Below the pieces are notes generated by a model that saw nothing but the letters and a program-made list of their open reading frames with translations, did no database searches and was not told where the DNA came from. From assembly GCA_023052935.1 (NCBI GenBank), contig CM041297.1:103965563-104029562 (forward strand): a stretch of DNA of 64,000 bases, read 5' to 3'. Source of the stretch: Piezodorus guildinii. Its lineage: Eukaryota > Arthropoda > Insecta > Hemiptera > Pentatomidae. This document shows, in pieces, positions 32,816 to 43,617 of the stretch. The position numbers were made by a program, and so were the translations under genes. Numbering within the stretch: position 1 is the stretch's first letter; each line of letters begins with the position of its first letter.

Positions 32816-33500
32816 GTACCTGCTGACATCCTTTGTTTACCAAGTTCTCTGATCTCAACGTCCATCTTACATCTCAAATATGTTTTTATTTAAATCCTCC
32901 GTCGTTCGTTTTAACACTCGTTCGCGACCTTCGGACCTGTATATAACGTCTCATCGAACCGCAGCTTTCGACAGATCTTTGCTTATCCGATCCTCGTCCT
33001 TATGGAATTCTATTCCTTCTCATATCCGTCACTGCAATACTCTTTCGACCTTCAAATTCCCGTTTGTTCAAACACTTTTTGTCTATCCAATTCTCAAATA
33101 GCCCCAATTAATTAGCAAATATCAATGAAAATCAGTTAAAAGAGCAAACAATTATTTACTATATCTTACTATGCATCGTATTTAAACATTTATGTATTTT
33201 ATTTTACACTTTTCATAAGCATTGCAAATTTATTTTAATTAGCCCTGCATAAATGAATATGTAAATATTTTATTTTTTTCTAGTTTTTTTTATTTGTTTT
33301 TCTAAATTATTATTATTAGAAGCTACCTGTTAATGTATTACTATTATTCATTTTCTTTGTTATTTCTGTTGTTTTTTGTTTATTTTATTTATTTATTTTT
33401 TTGTTACTCTAAGATACTAAACTTCCAATTTAATTTGTCTGTAACATTATTCTGAAGGGACTTGTCTTTATAATTTATTATTTAATAATTTAGTATTTAA
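32816..33500 (+). pseudogene. 3' tail of LINE family C, copy 1
   Basis: The frame gives a reverse-transcriptase C-terminus with TRSRPSDLYITSHRTAAFDR and SSSLWNSIPSHIR. It is followed by an AT-rich 3' part with ACATTATTCTGAAGGGACTT near 33.45 kb and a TTA-repeat tail. Tails of the same kind occur at 43.6, 45.7-46.9 and 60.2-60.8 kb, three of them with GTCCCAGAATAA. The 5' part is missing. The clade is not resolved. Confidence 0.65.
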
Positions 33501-33549
33501 GAATTTATTATTATTATTATTAGTTTTGGAACAAAACAACAATTTATAG

Positions 33550-34125
33550 TTGGGATAAATACACACAATCGTAACTATATAAAATATTTACTATCCCATA
33601 AAGAAACCCCAGATTGGGCATTTCCGTTCACTTGTAGAAAGAAAAGCAAAATCCAAGAGATCCCAATGCCTCTCTTTTAATCGCGTCACTGGTGTGAGCC
33701 AGTGGAGGCTGAGCTAGGACGCAATAGCCGCAAAAAAACAATACATGAGTGGAGGATCTAACCAGTGTCAGAACTCCAGTATAAATATTTACAAAATGTC
33801 ACGGGACTATTGCCGTTTCAATCTTCGAGGAGGATTGTAGGGGTTGGTGGAGCTGGATAGGAATTGGGCCAGAGCCTTAGGATGATAAGGTTGTGAAGAA
33901 ATTTAAAAAATATGGATGGTACTATTTCTAAAATGAATGAAATTTGAAGGTCGTGGTGTAAAGTACAAGTAGTAACATAATAAGGAGCATTTACTATTGT
34001 AATGAGGACTTTGGATTGAAAGGATTGGATGCATTTGATGTTAGAATATTTAGCTGTCCCCCACAGTTTAAGTATGTAGGTCCATATAGGGTTTAGTATT
34101 GTCTTGTATATTAGTGATTCGGTAA
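33550..34125 (-). pseudogene. Jockey-clade LINE fragment (C-terminus and 3' region)
   Basis: The minus frame 34129-33818 gives SLIYKTILNPIWTYILKLWG, IQSFQSKVLITIVNAPYYV and HHDLQ, closely matching the intact element's C-terminus. The 3' untranslated part (CTGGCTCACACCAGTGACGC, minus strand) also matches. It abuts R copy 10 at about 34125. Confidence 0.85.
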
Positions 34126-34461
34126 CCAACTAAAGGAGAAAACAGAAAACATATTTAGCTGTGTAATATACCGTTGAAAAGCTAAGTATTTAAAAAAAAA
34201 TTATTATCTTATATACGAATCTCTAAAACGTAACCTAGAAAGACGAAAATGGTATAAGTGCAATGGATAAGTGTAGATAATAATTTCTATTTTTAGGTTA
34301 TTTAATCTTAAATAAATATTTCTATCGAAACTTAATATACTCGTAATTCTTTAAGGTATTACATCTAACTTTATTTAAAATAACTTAAATTGATTTTAAC
34401 TTTTAAATTCTTATATATCGAAAACAGAGGTAAGTGAAAGTCGTCTGTTGGGCGCACCAGA
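34126..34461 (-). mobile_element. Family R repeat, 5' part (copy 10)
   Basis: It runs from CCAACTAAAGGAGAAAACAG to the 5' end AGGTAAGTGAAAGTCG, GCGCACCAGA at 34461. The 3' half is missing where it meets the jockey fragment. A run of T follows the terminus. Confidence 0.75.
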
Positions 34462-35090
34462 TTTTTCAATATTAACATTATTATTTTTCTTGTGTATTTT
34501 ATATCATAATTTAATTATGTTTGTCATTCCATTTATTAGCCTTCTATATGAATCGAATATGAACTGTTTTTAATAATATTTATGAACTAGCGATATTGCG
34601 CGTCACCAAACATCACTATCGTTGTGGATTGCCTGTCCTGATAAAATGAATTCATTTCTGAGTTAAAAATTCATCACTGCAATCCTCACATCATAAACAC
34701 ATTATCCAAAACAAGCAGCGGTGCCTTATCGGAGGTACAAATTGATAGGTAGCGTATACCCGGACCTGAAAAGAATCCATTAATCTTGAAGCTCATAGTT
34801 GCCGGCAAAATATTTATAAAAGGTATTTACCAGCCCTGACTAGACGCCGTACCCCTTCACCCCCTCCAGATAACCAGTCAGCTTACAAATTTCTCTTTTG
34901 ATTTATTATTCCGATACTTAGGGACTTTTCTCGGGTGTCAGTAACAACACTCTGGCTTCATATTTTTTTCCAGGAGCGAATTAAGACTTGTCCATCAATC
35001 TGAACAGCTTTGACAAGAGAAAATACCTTTTAAGGGAATAAGTCGTTAAGTAGAAGAATATATAAACAAAAAATAAGTATTTTCTTTTTT
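34462..35090. other. Unassigned spacer
   Basis: Contains a less AT-rich part at 34.6-34.9 kb without a supported frame or repeat match. Confidence 0.35.
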
Positions 35091-35305
35091 ACTTTTACTT
35101 ACCTATATATCCAAATGACCAAGTCCCGCAAAAAAGGTCTGTGCGTGTGTGTGTGTGTTTTTTTTATTTTTTTTTTTTTTGGGTAGGGGAAAAATCTTTC
35201 ATGAGACGAAGTGCAACAATCAAGTCACACAACCGTGTGAGATTCCTGCTCACTAAAAAACCACCTCCTGATTCGTCTTTACTAACCCACGGAACCGCTG
35301 TCAAG

Positions 35306-35345
<40 letters not shown>

Positions 35346-36092
35346 TAAGTCTGTGTGTGTTTGGTAACTCCCGGGCGAAAACTAAATGTTCTATGAAACT
35401 GAAATTTCATATTAAAGACAACTATACGCCTGAGATGTTACAGGATCTTTTCCATCAAAATCGGCTAACCAGAAGGGCCACTTTATACCATGCATTTTGC
35501 ATCTTTTTACGATTTTCTCAAAAACGGCTCTAACGATTTTGATTAAACTCCCTATATCGATGTAAAATTTGATGGGCTTTAATATGATGTAGGTTTCAAT
35601 CTGATTGAAATTGTTTGACAGGAATTAAATGCTGATATATTAAATTTTATTTCTCTAAAGTACCCTTAATTTTATAGATACTATAAAAATAACAATCAAC
35701 GATAAAAAACAAAACAGGTATAAGTTATACGAATTCAATATCCAACTAAAGGAGAAAACTAAATAAAACATTTTTTACTGCAATTTTTTTTGTTTTCGAG
35801 CATAAGAACGGTAATATACATGTATAATATATCGTTGGAAAGCTAAAGATTTTAGAACAAATATTATTTTGTATAGAAAATTGTAAAAGTTAATAAGGAG
35901 TGATGAAAAGGCAATAAAACTATTTGATTGTTTTAGATAATATATAACCGATATTTTTAAAAACATATGTTTCTGTAGAAATTCAATTAAATTGATTTAA
36001 AAAAAAAAAAAAAATAATCTCTAAATGTATTTAAAAATTCTTAAATTAATATAAATCGGAGGTAAGTAAAAGTCGGGTGTTGCGCGCACCAG
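35091..36092 (-). mobile_element. Family R repeat, copy 11 (full length, with extra microsatellite)
   Basis: Both ends are present: ACTTTTACTTACC at 35091 and GGAGGTAAGTAAAAGTCG, GCGCACCAGA at 36092. Near the 3' end the usual GT tract occurs twice, at 35140-35160 and 35310-35345. About 150 bases of unrelated sequence lie between (GTGCAACAATCAAGTCACAC...), so this is either a local duplication or a small insertion at the microsatellite. Confidence 0.82.
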
Positions 36093-36103
36093 ATTTTTAA
36101 TTA

Positions 36104-36262
36104 TTGACTTGTTCTAGTGGATAGAGCACTAGTCTCCCGCACTCCAAGTCCCGGGGGTTCGAATCCCGGCTGTGGAAGAATATTATTTATTCTGTTCTTT
36201 AATCTGTGGGTCGACCCCGGGGTTATGGAGATCTACTGGAGCGCACCCAGCACCTATAAACT
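36104..36262 (+). mobile_element. Type 2 SINE, 5' part with intact A and B boxes
   Basis: The head TTCTAGTGGATAGAGCACTA and B box GGGGTTCGAATCCCGG show the tRNA origin more clearly than the other copies. The body TGTGGAAGAATATTATTTAT and CACCCAGCACCTATAAA matches the copy at 61 kb. It is cut at TGGGTACCC, where it joins the reverse-transcriptase fragment. Confidence 0.8.
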
Positions 36263-37266
36263 GGGTACCCCTATTGAAACCCGCGAAGAATGGATCCCAG
36301 CCAGCTGACTATAGGCCAATCAGCTTGCTTCCGCACCTGGGCAAGATTTTTGAGAAAATTATTCTTAATTATCTCAAGACTTATTGCTCAGAGGTAGCCC
36401 TAATCCCACCGGAACAGACTGGCTTTCAGGCCGGACTCTGCCCGGATCACCACCTGGCGAAGCTACAAGCGGAAGTAAGCCGAAACACAAACAAAAACGA
36501 CGCCACCGCAATGATCTCAATAGACTGTACGGAAGCGTTTGACTCAGTGTCCCATAGTCTACTATGTAAGACACTGATAGACAACGAATTTCCAGAGCAG
36601 CTCTACACCACCTTGCGGTCCTTCCTACAGGGGCGTAAAATAGAAGTGCTGGTTGGCAGAACCTTCTCCAAGGAGATCGATCTCACCTGCGGAGTCCCCC
36701 AAGGATCCGTACTATCACCAGTGCTATTTTCAATATACACGGCAGAAACTGTTGGAGCAAAATACAGAAAAGCCACTGTAGCGGCCTATGCCGATGACAT
36801 AGCGATCTACAGTAGCTCGATGAACGCAAAGACAGCTCTACAACAGGCGGAGTTGGCTTGTAATGAGATAACTACAAAGCTGGAAAGACTAAATATTACA
36901 GTTAATCCCAAGAAGACCGACTGTATTATCTTTTCTTTCCAAAAGAACAAGCGCCCTCTACCGAAGACCTACAAGGTAGCAGGAGTCGAAAATCAGCCAG
37001 CCAATAGGATAGTGTACCTGGGCATCACCCTCGACAGGCACCTAACACTAGCGAATCACTGCCTAAAGAAGATTAAATCGGTTAGGACCAAGTCCTATCG
37101 ATTGAATCACCTACTGATGTCTCCAAACCTATCACTTCGCCTGAAAATATTAATTTACAAAGCCGTTCTTAGACCAGCCCTCCTCTACGGAGCACCGTTG
37201 CTAAACAACGTTACAACACCGACGGCAAAGAGGCTCCAGCAGTTTCAAAACGGAGTAACTGAGTAA
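36262..37266 (+). pseudogene. Jockey-clade reverse transcriptase fragment fused to a SINE
   Basis: The frame holds VPLLKPAKNGSQPADYRPIS, QTGFQAGLCPDHHLAKL, SIDCTEAFDSVSH (first catalytic Asp), GVPQGSVLSPVL, AAYADDIAIYSS (catalytic Asp pair) and IVYLGITLDRHL. It is open from before the junction to a stop after QFQNGVTE. Palm and thumb look complete, but there is no endonuclease upstream and the C-terminus is lost. The upstream join is at TGGGTACCC, shared by SINE and LINE. Downstream it runs straight into a partial ORF1. Confidence 0.9.
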
Positions 37267-37270
37267 CGGA

Positions 37271-38038
37271 GGAACTGGGCCGAAGACAAAGAAATTTGTC
37301 ATATATGATCTGGATGTGGATCATTGCATCGAAATGGTCACAGAAGAATTACAAAACCGAATAGAAGGGATCCTTGACGTCCGAAGAATGAAAAAGAGTG
37401 ATAAGGACGGTAAGAAGACCGACCTGCCCCTCATTCTCGTAACGACCGGTAAGGATGTAAGTCTGAAAGACCTACAAGATCTTCACGCAATCAATAGGGT
37501 TCGCTTCAATGTTAAACCCTACAGAGGAAGACGCGGCATCGTCCAGTGTTACCGATGCCAGCAATTTGGACACACCAAAAACCACTGTGGAAGAAAGGTG
37601 GTTTGTGTACGATGTGCAGGACCTCACCCCATAAGCGAGTGTCCAAGAGAAGTAGCCCCAGTGAAGTGCGCGAATTGTGGGGAAACTCACGTCGCATCCT
37701 ACACAGGGTGCAAAGCCAGGCAAGCCCTACTAGAGAAGATAAAGCGGTTCAAAGAGAGGGCAGGTCAGAAGACAAAGAAGGAAGAAGAAAATAAAACAAA
37801 GAGCCGGCCCAACCCCCCACCCCAAATGACCCAGCCCGCTCAGCCGGAGGCAAGCGGACCAATGGGAGACCAGGCTCAACCCCCACCACGCCCCCGACAG
37901 ACCGAACGGACTTACGCCGAAAGAGCCAGACAGGACACCCCCCCACCCTGGGCGGTATTGATGATGGAGACCTTGAACAAACTGGCTGAAAACACAGATA
38001 AGCTAACCGGCTTATTCAAATCATTATTACAGCCATGA
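37271..38038 (+). pseudogene. Jockey-type ORF1, C-terminal part (plus copy)
   Basis: It begins in mid-protein at GTGPKTKKFVIYD. It has three zinc knuckles: CYRCQQFGHTKNHC, CVRCAGPHPISEC and CANCGETHVASYTGC. A Pro/Gln-rich linker follows. The stop TGA overlaps the ORF2 start (ATGA). The N-terminal about 180 residues seen in the minus copy are absent. Confidence 0.9.
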
Positions 38039-38339
38039 ACAGACCACTGACTGTACTAAACTTTAATACGGACGGACTAATGCCCAAAATTACGGAGGTT
38101 TATGCCTTGATAGCACGGACCCAGCCCACTGTAGTAGTCCTCACTGACACCAGAGTGAGCCCCCAGCGCATACGCCTGCCAGGCTACGATCTGACAGGAG
38201 ATCAACCAATAGGAAAAGTAGGAGGGGTCTTGATAGCCATTCGTCAGGGAACCAGATGGAGGGAACACCCCCCACCAATGGCTATCAGGGACCCCAAAAT
38301 TCACCACAAAACTGTGCAGGTTCTCCTGGATAAACCAAC
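37271..38339 (+). repeat. Left arm of a 1,069-bp inverted repeat
   Basis: Every position pairs with 38934-40002 (coordinate sum 77273) without indels. The reading frames of the two arms are identical residue for residue, and even the antisense frames match. It contains the 3' half of ORF1 and the first 102 codons of ORF2 of a jockey-type element. Confidence 0.95.
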
Positions 38340-38933
38340 TATCATCACTGGTTTATACAGGAGACCCTGTACCTCACCAGAAGACTTCTCCCAGCTACTG
38401 AACGAGTGTGCCATGAAATCAAACCATTGGGTTATCGGAGACCTCAACGCTCGGCACACCGTTTGGAATAACAAATCAAATAATAAAGCTGGGAAAATCA
38501 TACTGAAAACACCGGTTACAGTAGTGCACCCACCCACCCACCCATACTTTGAGACACAAAGCTGACAGGACGAAGAAATCCACAGTTGATCTCCTGCTCA
38601 CGAGGCAACCACACCGCTTTCTGGACTGCGTAGCGCTGGAGGACGAAATCTCTGATCATAGGCCTGTGCTTTACCTGGTAGACGGCGAAGCACCACCCCC
38701 GCCCCCATCGAAATACAAGTATACTGACGCAGACTGGGAGACCTATAAAGCACAGGTCTATCACAAACTGCCAACAGTCTCCCCTCCGAGGACAAAGAAG
38801 GAAATAGACGATTATCTGATTTCCTTTACAGAGATCATTAAAAGTGCCGCCGACGCTGCTATCCCGAAGTTCACACCACTTCCGCCAGCTCTGCGTCCTC
38901 CGCCAGATCATATTCTGAAACTTATTGCCCTGC
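38035..38933 (+). pseudogene. Jockey-type ORF2 endonuclease domain, frameshifted
   Basis: It starts MNRPLTVLNFNTDGL and has VVLTDTRVS, GDLNARHTVWNN and, after a frameshift in the CACC-rich run near 38.54 kb, STVDLLL and SDHRPVL. These are the endonuclease motifs of the family. It breaks off at 38933, where the inverted arm begins, so the reverse transcriptase is missing. Confidence 0.88.
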
Positions 38934-39238
38934 GTTGGTTTATCCAGGAGAACCTGCACAGTTTTGTGGTGAATTTTGGGGTCCCTGATAGCCATTGGTG
39001 GGGGGTGTTCCCTCCATCTGGTTCCCTGACGAATGGCTATCAAGACCCCTCCTACTTTTCCTATTGGTTGATCTCCTGTCAGATCGTAGCCTGGCAGGCG
39101 TATGCGCTGGGGGCTCACTCTGGTGTCAGTGAGGACTACTACAGTGGGCTGGGTCCGTGCTATCAAGGCATAAACCTCCGTAATTTTGGGCATTAGTCCG
39201 TCCGTATTAAAGTTTAGTACAGTCAGTGGTCTGTTCAT
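38934..39238 (-). pseudogene. Jockey-type ORF2, first 102 codons (minus copy)
   Basis: Same start MNRPLTVLNFNTDGL, overlapping the ORF1 stop by ATGA. It ends at the mirror point 38934. Confidence 0.9.
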
Positions 39239-40002
39239 GGCTGTAATAATGATTTGAATAAGCCGGTTAGCTTATCTGTGTTTTCAGCCAGTTTGTTCAA
39301 GGTCTCCATCATCAATACCGCCCAGGGTGGGGGGGTGTCCTGTCTGGCTCTTTCGGCGTAAGTCCGTTCGGTCTGTCGGGGGCGTGGTGGGGGTTGAGCC
39401 TGGTCTCCCATTGGTCCGCTTGCCTCCGGCTGAGCGGGCTGGGTCATTTGGGGTGGGGGGTTGGGCCGGCTCTTTGTTTTATTTTCTTCTTCCTTCTTTG
39501 TCTTCTGACCTGCCCTCTCTTTGAACCGCTTTATCTTCTCTAGTAGGGCTTGCCTGGCTTTGCACCCTGTGTAGGATGCGACGTGAGTTTCCCCACAATT
39601 CGCGCACTTCACTGGGGCTACTTCTCTTGGACACTCGCTTATGGGGTGAGGTCCTGCACATCGTACACAAACCACCTTTCTTCCACAGTGGTTTTTGGTG
39701 TGTCCAAATTGCTGGCATCGGTAACACTGGACGATGCCGCGTCTTCCTCTGTAGGGTTTAACATTGAAGCGAACCCTATTGATTGCGTGAAGATCTTGTA
39801 GGTCTTTCAGACTTACATCCTTACCGGTCGTTACGAGAATGAGGGGCAGGTCGGTCTTCTTACCGTCCTTATCACTCTTTTTCATTCTTCGGACGTCAAG
39901 GATCCCTTCTATTCGGTTTTGTAATTCTTCTGTGACCATTTCGATGCAATGATCCACATCCAGATCATATATGACAAATTTCTTTGTCTTCGGCCCAGTT
40001 CC
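38934..40002 (-). repeat. Right arm of the 1,069-bp inverted repeat
   Basis: Mirror of 37271-38339, with a spacer of 594 bp between. The plus-strand frames running from 38.55 into 39.2 kb, and the minus-strand frame from 39.24 down to 38.52 kb, cross the mirror point. Their distal parts are therefore antisense artefacts. Confidence 0.95.
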
Positions 40003-40485
40003 TGTTGAGTAAGTGTGGGGAGGGGTCTCCCTAGATTTTAGGAGATCTCGGATTTTTGTGTGGGTCTCACTTGTGGCTGGGTAGACCCTTACACCGTCTC
40101 TGATTTTCTTAATTTCAAAGTCCTCGAAGCCGGCGGCCCGTAGTTCTTGAACTGCGTTAACAGTGCTTGAAACACCACTAATCACTATAGGCGGGGGCTT
40201 TTTAACCGCGGCACTGTTCACTGTGTCCCTGGCATCCGCACTGCCATTCGCACTAACACTATCCCTTAGGATGGTAAATTGGTTTTTGGTACTCACCGAG
40301 AAGTTTATTTCCTCGTTGTTCGTTCGGCAGATCTTCTTTGGGGTGATCCAATCCCCATCTTCTTTGGACTTGCTTCTTCTTCCTTTTTTCTCTGGTACTG
40401 CTGCAGCGGTGCCGGATGGTCCTGCTCCAGAGCCAGAGCTAGAGGTCGAAGCGCCTTTAGTTTTCATGGTTGAGTTCTTACTCAT
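39235..40485 (-). CDS. Jockey-type ORF1 protein, complete (zinc-knuckle)
   Basis: 416 residues from ATG at 40485 (MSKNSTMKTKG). The frame is open a further 30 codons upstream to 40575, but that stretch includes leader-like sequence, so 40485 is the likelier start. Visible: a Ser/Gly/Ala-rich N-terminus, a basic patch KKGRRSKSKE, a middle domain (VSSTVNAVQELRAAGFEDFE) and three zinc knuckles at about C254-C267, C273-C285 and C294-C308, then a Pro/Gln-rich tail. The role in RNA binding is family knowledge. It is the only complete ORF1 of this family here, but its ORF2 is broken. Confidence 0.88.
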   Translation of the reverse strand: MSKNSTMKTKGASTSSSGSGAGPSGTAAAVPEKKGRRSKSKEDGDWITPKKICRTNNEEINFSVSTKNQFTILRDSVSANGSADARDTVNSAAVKKPPPIVISGVSSTVNAVQELRAAGFEDFEIKKIRDGVRVYPATSETHTKIRDLLKSRETPPHTYSTGTGPKTKKFVIYDLDVDHCIEMVTEELQNRIEGILDVRRMKKSDKDGKKTDLPLILVTTGKDVSLKDLQDLHAINRVRFNVKPYRGRRGIVQCYRCQQFGHTKNHCGRKVVCVRCAGPHPISECPREVAPVKCANCGETHVASYTGCKARQALLEKIKRFKERAGQKTKKEEENKTKSRPNPPPQMTQPAQPEASGPMGDQAQPPPRPRQTERTYAERARQDTPPPWAVLMMETLNKLAENTDKLTGLFKSLLQP

Positions 40486-40860
40486 CTTGGTATGATGAAT
40501 AAATACAAAGGTGAGGGGGTCCGACTTATCAGAGCCACGCTGCCCTAACCCTACAGGGTAGCTGCCAAGGTTCAACCCACTAGATATGCGTGGACCGTGA
40601 CAGCTTCAAGGCGCTAATCTTAATAAGCCGACCAAGAAAGAGTAAGAGGTAAGAGATGTTTCCTCTTCGATGTCTGCTCCTCGAGTGAGTGATGAGTTTT
40701 GAGGATCAAAGGGTATATATAGCAAGGTTTTGTAGAGGGGATAAGGATTCGGCATGGGTACCTCAAAGCAAGTGCTTCCAGATGGTTGGGTCCTAAGTAC
40801 AGGTATGTGTTCTTTGTCGGTACTTGGTCTGTCCTTTCTAGGTTTATGGGTGACACCCTC
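40003..40860 (-). mobile_element. 5' part of the jockey-type element outside the inverted repeat
   Basis: It holds the ORF1 N-terminal half and a leader upstream of 40485. The 5' boundary is not visible; it lies between about 40.6 and 40.86 kb. The leader is less AT-rich than its flank, and no TSD could be paired because the other end is rearranged. Confidence 0.6.
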
Positions 40861-42435
40861 AGGTATAGAAAAGGAAGTTATTAATAATTACTGTATATTA
40901 TTTATAAGTTAAGTCTCATTCTATAACTAATGAAAGAGACTATTAGTGTACGTATAAAGAAAAACCGCAACTGCAGAGTTACATCTTGTGTACATGCTAC
41001 CAGAAAGTAAAGGAAAGCTGGTTTTTATTAATTGCTTAAATAAGATGAAATAAACGTAGTTCTGAAACTAAATAAAACTATAATAGAAAACTAATAAAAT
41101 TCAAGCAGTCATATGGATTGCCGATGGAAGTTAAAACTTTTTTTAAACTCGCAGTTTGCACTAGAATTTCGTTGAAAAGAAAAAAAAAAGTAGTTAGTAA
41201 AAGAAGAGTATGTTGAGAATGCATATTTGTTATTATTATTTCATTTAATTGTAAAACATCATCACTTTGTAGAGACATATCATCTTCAATTATGCCATCG
41301 TAATCTGAATGTGACTGTAAACTGTATGAGTTAGCGGTTATATAGCACTTTTTTTTTTTTTTTTGTATCACGGAAATTCGAACATTTGAAATATGCCTTA
41401 TAAATGTATTAAAATATTGATATATCTGTGGAAGAATTGAATTAATTGCTTCTTTTTTTTTTTTTTTTTTTTCTTTGTCGTTGAATTTTTTTGCCTGTGA
41501 TGATATTGACGACCCTCAATTTTCTCTTCATCATAAATTTCGTAGCAGGGGACCTTCCCCTTTATTTCTTAAATATTATTTAATGAAAAATGAAGATATT
41601 TAAAAATGAAAAGACCGCTGCGCATGGGCCAGTCTAGAGGATGTTGATAACGTCACCATGGTTACGGAATCGAAGCTTATACCCCTACCAAAAATCGCAT
41701 AACGCGCCTCAAGAAGTTTCACTTCAAAAAACAAAAACAACCAGATGTAATTTTAGAATAATTACGGAAATGGCATATTTGTGAAAATAAGTTGACCACA
41801 GGAAGTTTTGAATAAATATTAAAGTTATTGCATGAAATTCATACTTCTAATTTGTCGAAAAAGTATATACATTTATTACGAACATTATTCCGTTTAGATA
41901 AAATTATTAATGTGACCCTGTCGGGACACAAAACTCTTTAAAACTTTGTTTCGTAATAAAACAAAGACTGTTTGTTATACGTGAGAATGTTCAAACATTT
42001 AACGTAGCCATTGCGGTTTTAAATACAATGCAAACAATAATCTTGTAAACTCTGTTTTTTCACTGTGTCCAATTGTGTTAATGTAATAATGGTTTGTTGT
42101 TTTTAATGATTTTAACTGAAATGAGATGGCTTGAATAAACAAATAGCATTTTTTATATCCGTTCCCTATATATTACAACAGAAAACGTATTCAATTTCAA
42201 CTGTTTCTCGTTGGACTGAAAACCAAGAACACTTATTAAAATAAAATTAGAAGACAAACGAATGATTTGTGTTCTTTATTTTCTAAATAGATCAATCCAT
42301 TTGAAACCGTCTAGACCATGGCGCTCAATACTATTTATTATCATGATTTTGTTTTTGCAGCTAATTAGGATGTATCTTTTTTTGAATATAATATCGTGGA
42401 TAAAATATTTTTCTGCTTATAATTTAAGTGTTGCA
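40861..42435. other. AT-rich stretch, no feature supported
   Basis: Homopolymer runs at about 41350 and 41451-41472. A less AT-rich part at 41.62-41.72 kb (GCATGGGCCAGTCTAGAGG, CACCATGGTTACGG) shows no frame or repeat match. The frame at 41078-41371 has no known motif. Confidence 0.4.
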
Positions 42436-42735
42436 ACCGATTTAGGCCAGCTTCGTGGCTGAAAACACGTGCTGCAAAAATCTCTCTAATTCGTGCAATT
42501 TTAAAGATATCAAATCAAAACAAACATTAACAAAATACGGAGCTTATGCGTTATATTTTTTGTTCTCACAACACACTACCTAAATAGTGAAGAAAGTATT
42601 TCAAAAATTAACAAAAAAAAAAACAGACATTTAGCGAGTTAAAAGTTTATAAAGGAAAAGAGAATCACCTTTGATTATTTTTTTCTTTTATAGCTTAGCC
42701 TTAGTCCTATTTACTGTAAACATTTCGATCTTGAG
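42436..42735 (+). repeat. Unclassified dispersed repeat U1, copy 2
   Basis: It shares GGCCAGCTTCGTGGCTGAAA, AAAAATCTCT and TCACCTTTGATTATTTTTTT...TATAGCTTAG with 11.83-12.26 kb. Spacing between the two blocks is about 130 bases here against about 270 there. No coding potential. Confidence 0.5.
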
Positions 42736-43188
42736 AATGTTTTTTGTTTATGAATTTTCAAAAGTGGTAAAAATTCATTTTTCGCGATGTTCACACAAAA
42801 TATCTTAAAAGATAACTGGTGACAAGTTATGAAATTAATACAGATTACACACTCAGCTGATACTCTAGTTGAAAAACTCTGCTCACTGTTAAAAAAAAGT
42901 TTTATTTGAAAATAAATAACTCCGGTGATTTTACATATTTCTGATTGAAACAAAAACTGTAATGATGATGAGAGTACTATTTACATGTTTGTTTCCTACA
43001 TCACATAACCTAAGTTTAGAAGATTCACGAAAAGTTACACAAACTAAGATCTTTAGCGCGCTAAAATGTGCAGTATTGGAAATGAGTACTAAGGTTATTT
43101 TTTTTCCCACAAATAGTCCGATCATTTCACTCCGTATAATACGAATTTCGATCCTTTCAGCATATATACAAAAACAAAAAAAAAATTA
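42736..43188. other. AT-rich spacer
   Basis: Frames at 42711-43189 overlap on both strands and have no known motif. Nothing recognised. Confidence 0.4.
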
Positions 43189-43578
43189 AAGAAGGGTTAT
43201 TGCCAAGTTCAGCTATATTAAAACTGGGATATCGTAAAAGGAACTTAATAAAACATAATCAATTTTATAAAGATTATACCTTTAACTAATATGTAGATAA
43301 CTAAGTGTAGGATAAAATTTAGGATCTGAGACTCAGTTAGTTTTCGAAATATAATACATTAAACATTATTGCATTGAAAGAGTTGCCATCATCTTACCAA
43401 CCTACGTGGGAAAAACAAAATTAATAACACTAGAACTAGTTGAATCTCTGTCAATAAATTTTATCCTACACTACATATGGTATAAATGTATAATCTGTAA
43501 TAGTTTCATCCCGTTGTATTTAGTCCCTTTTACGATATCCCACTTTTAATATAGTCGAAACTGGCCAAAACCCTTCTT
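43189..43578. mobile_element. 390-bp MITE with long inverted repeats
   Basis: Inverted arms of about 150 bp begin AAGAAGGGTTATTGCC (43189) and, from the other side, AAGAAGGGTTTTGGCC. Both contain CTATATTAAAA, GGGATATCGTAAAAGG and GTAGGATAAAATTTA. The arms differ by indels, so this is not recent. No coding frame. The TSD is unclear, so the superfamily is not assigned. Confidence 0.8.
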
Positions 43579-43617
43579 AGACAATTTATTAAAAAAAAAA
43601 AAAAATAATTTCTAGCC

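Noticed and set aside
38549..39196. 215-residue plus-strand frame
   Set aside because: Codons up to 38933 are endonuclease; the remainder is antisense of the inverted arm.
38516..39238. 240-residue minus-strand frame starting like ORF2
   Set aside because: Only the first 102 codons (down to 38934) are ORF2; the rest is antisense of the plus-strand copy across the mirror point.
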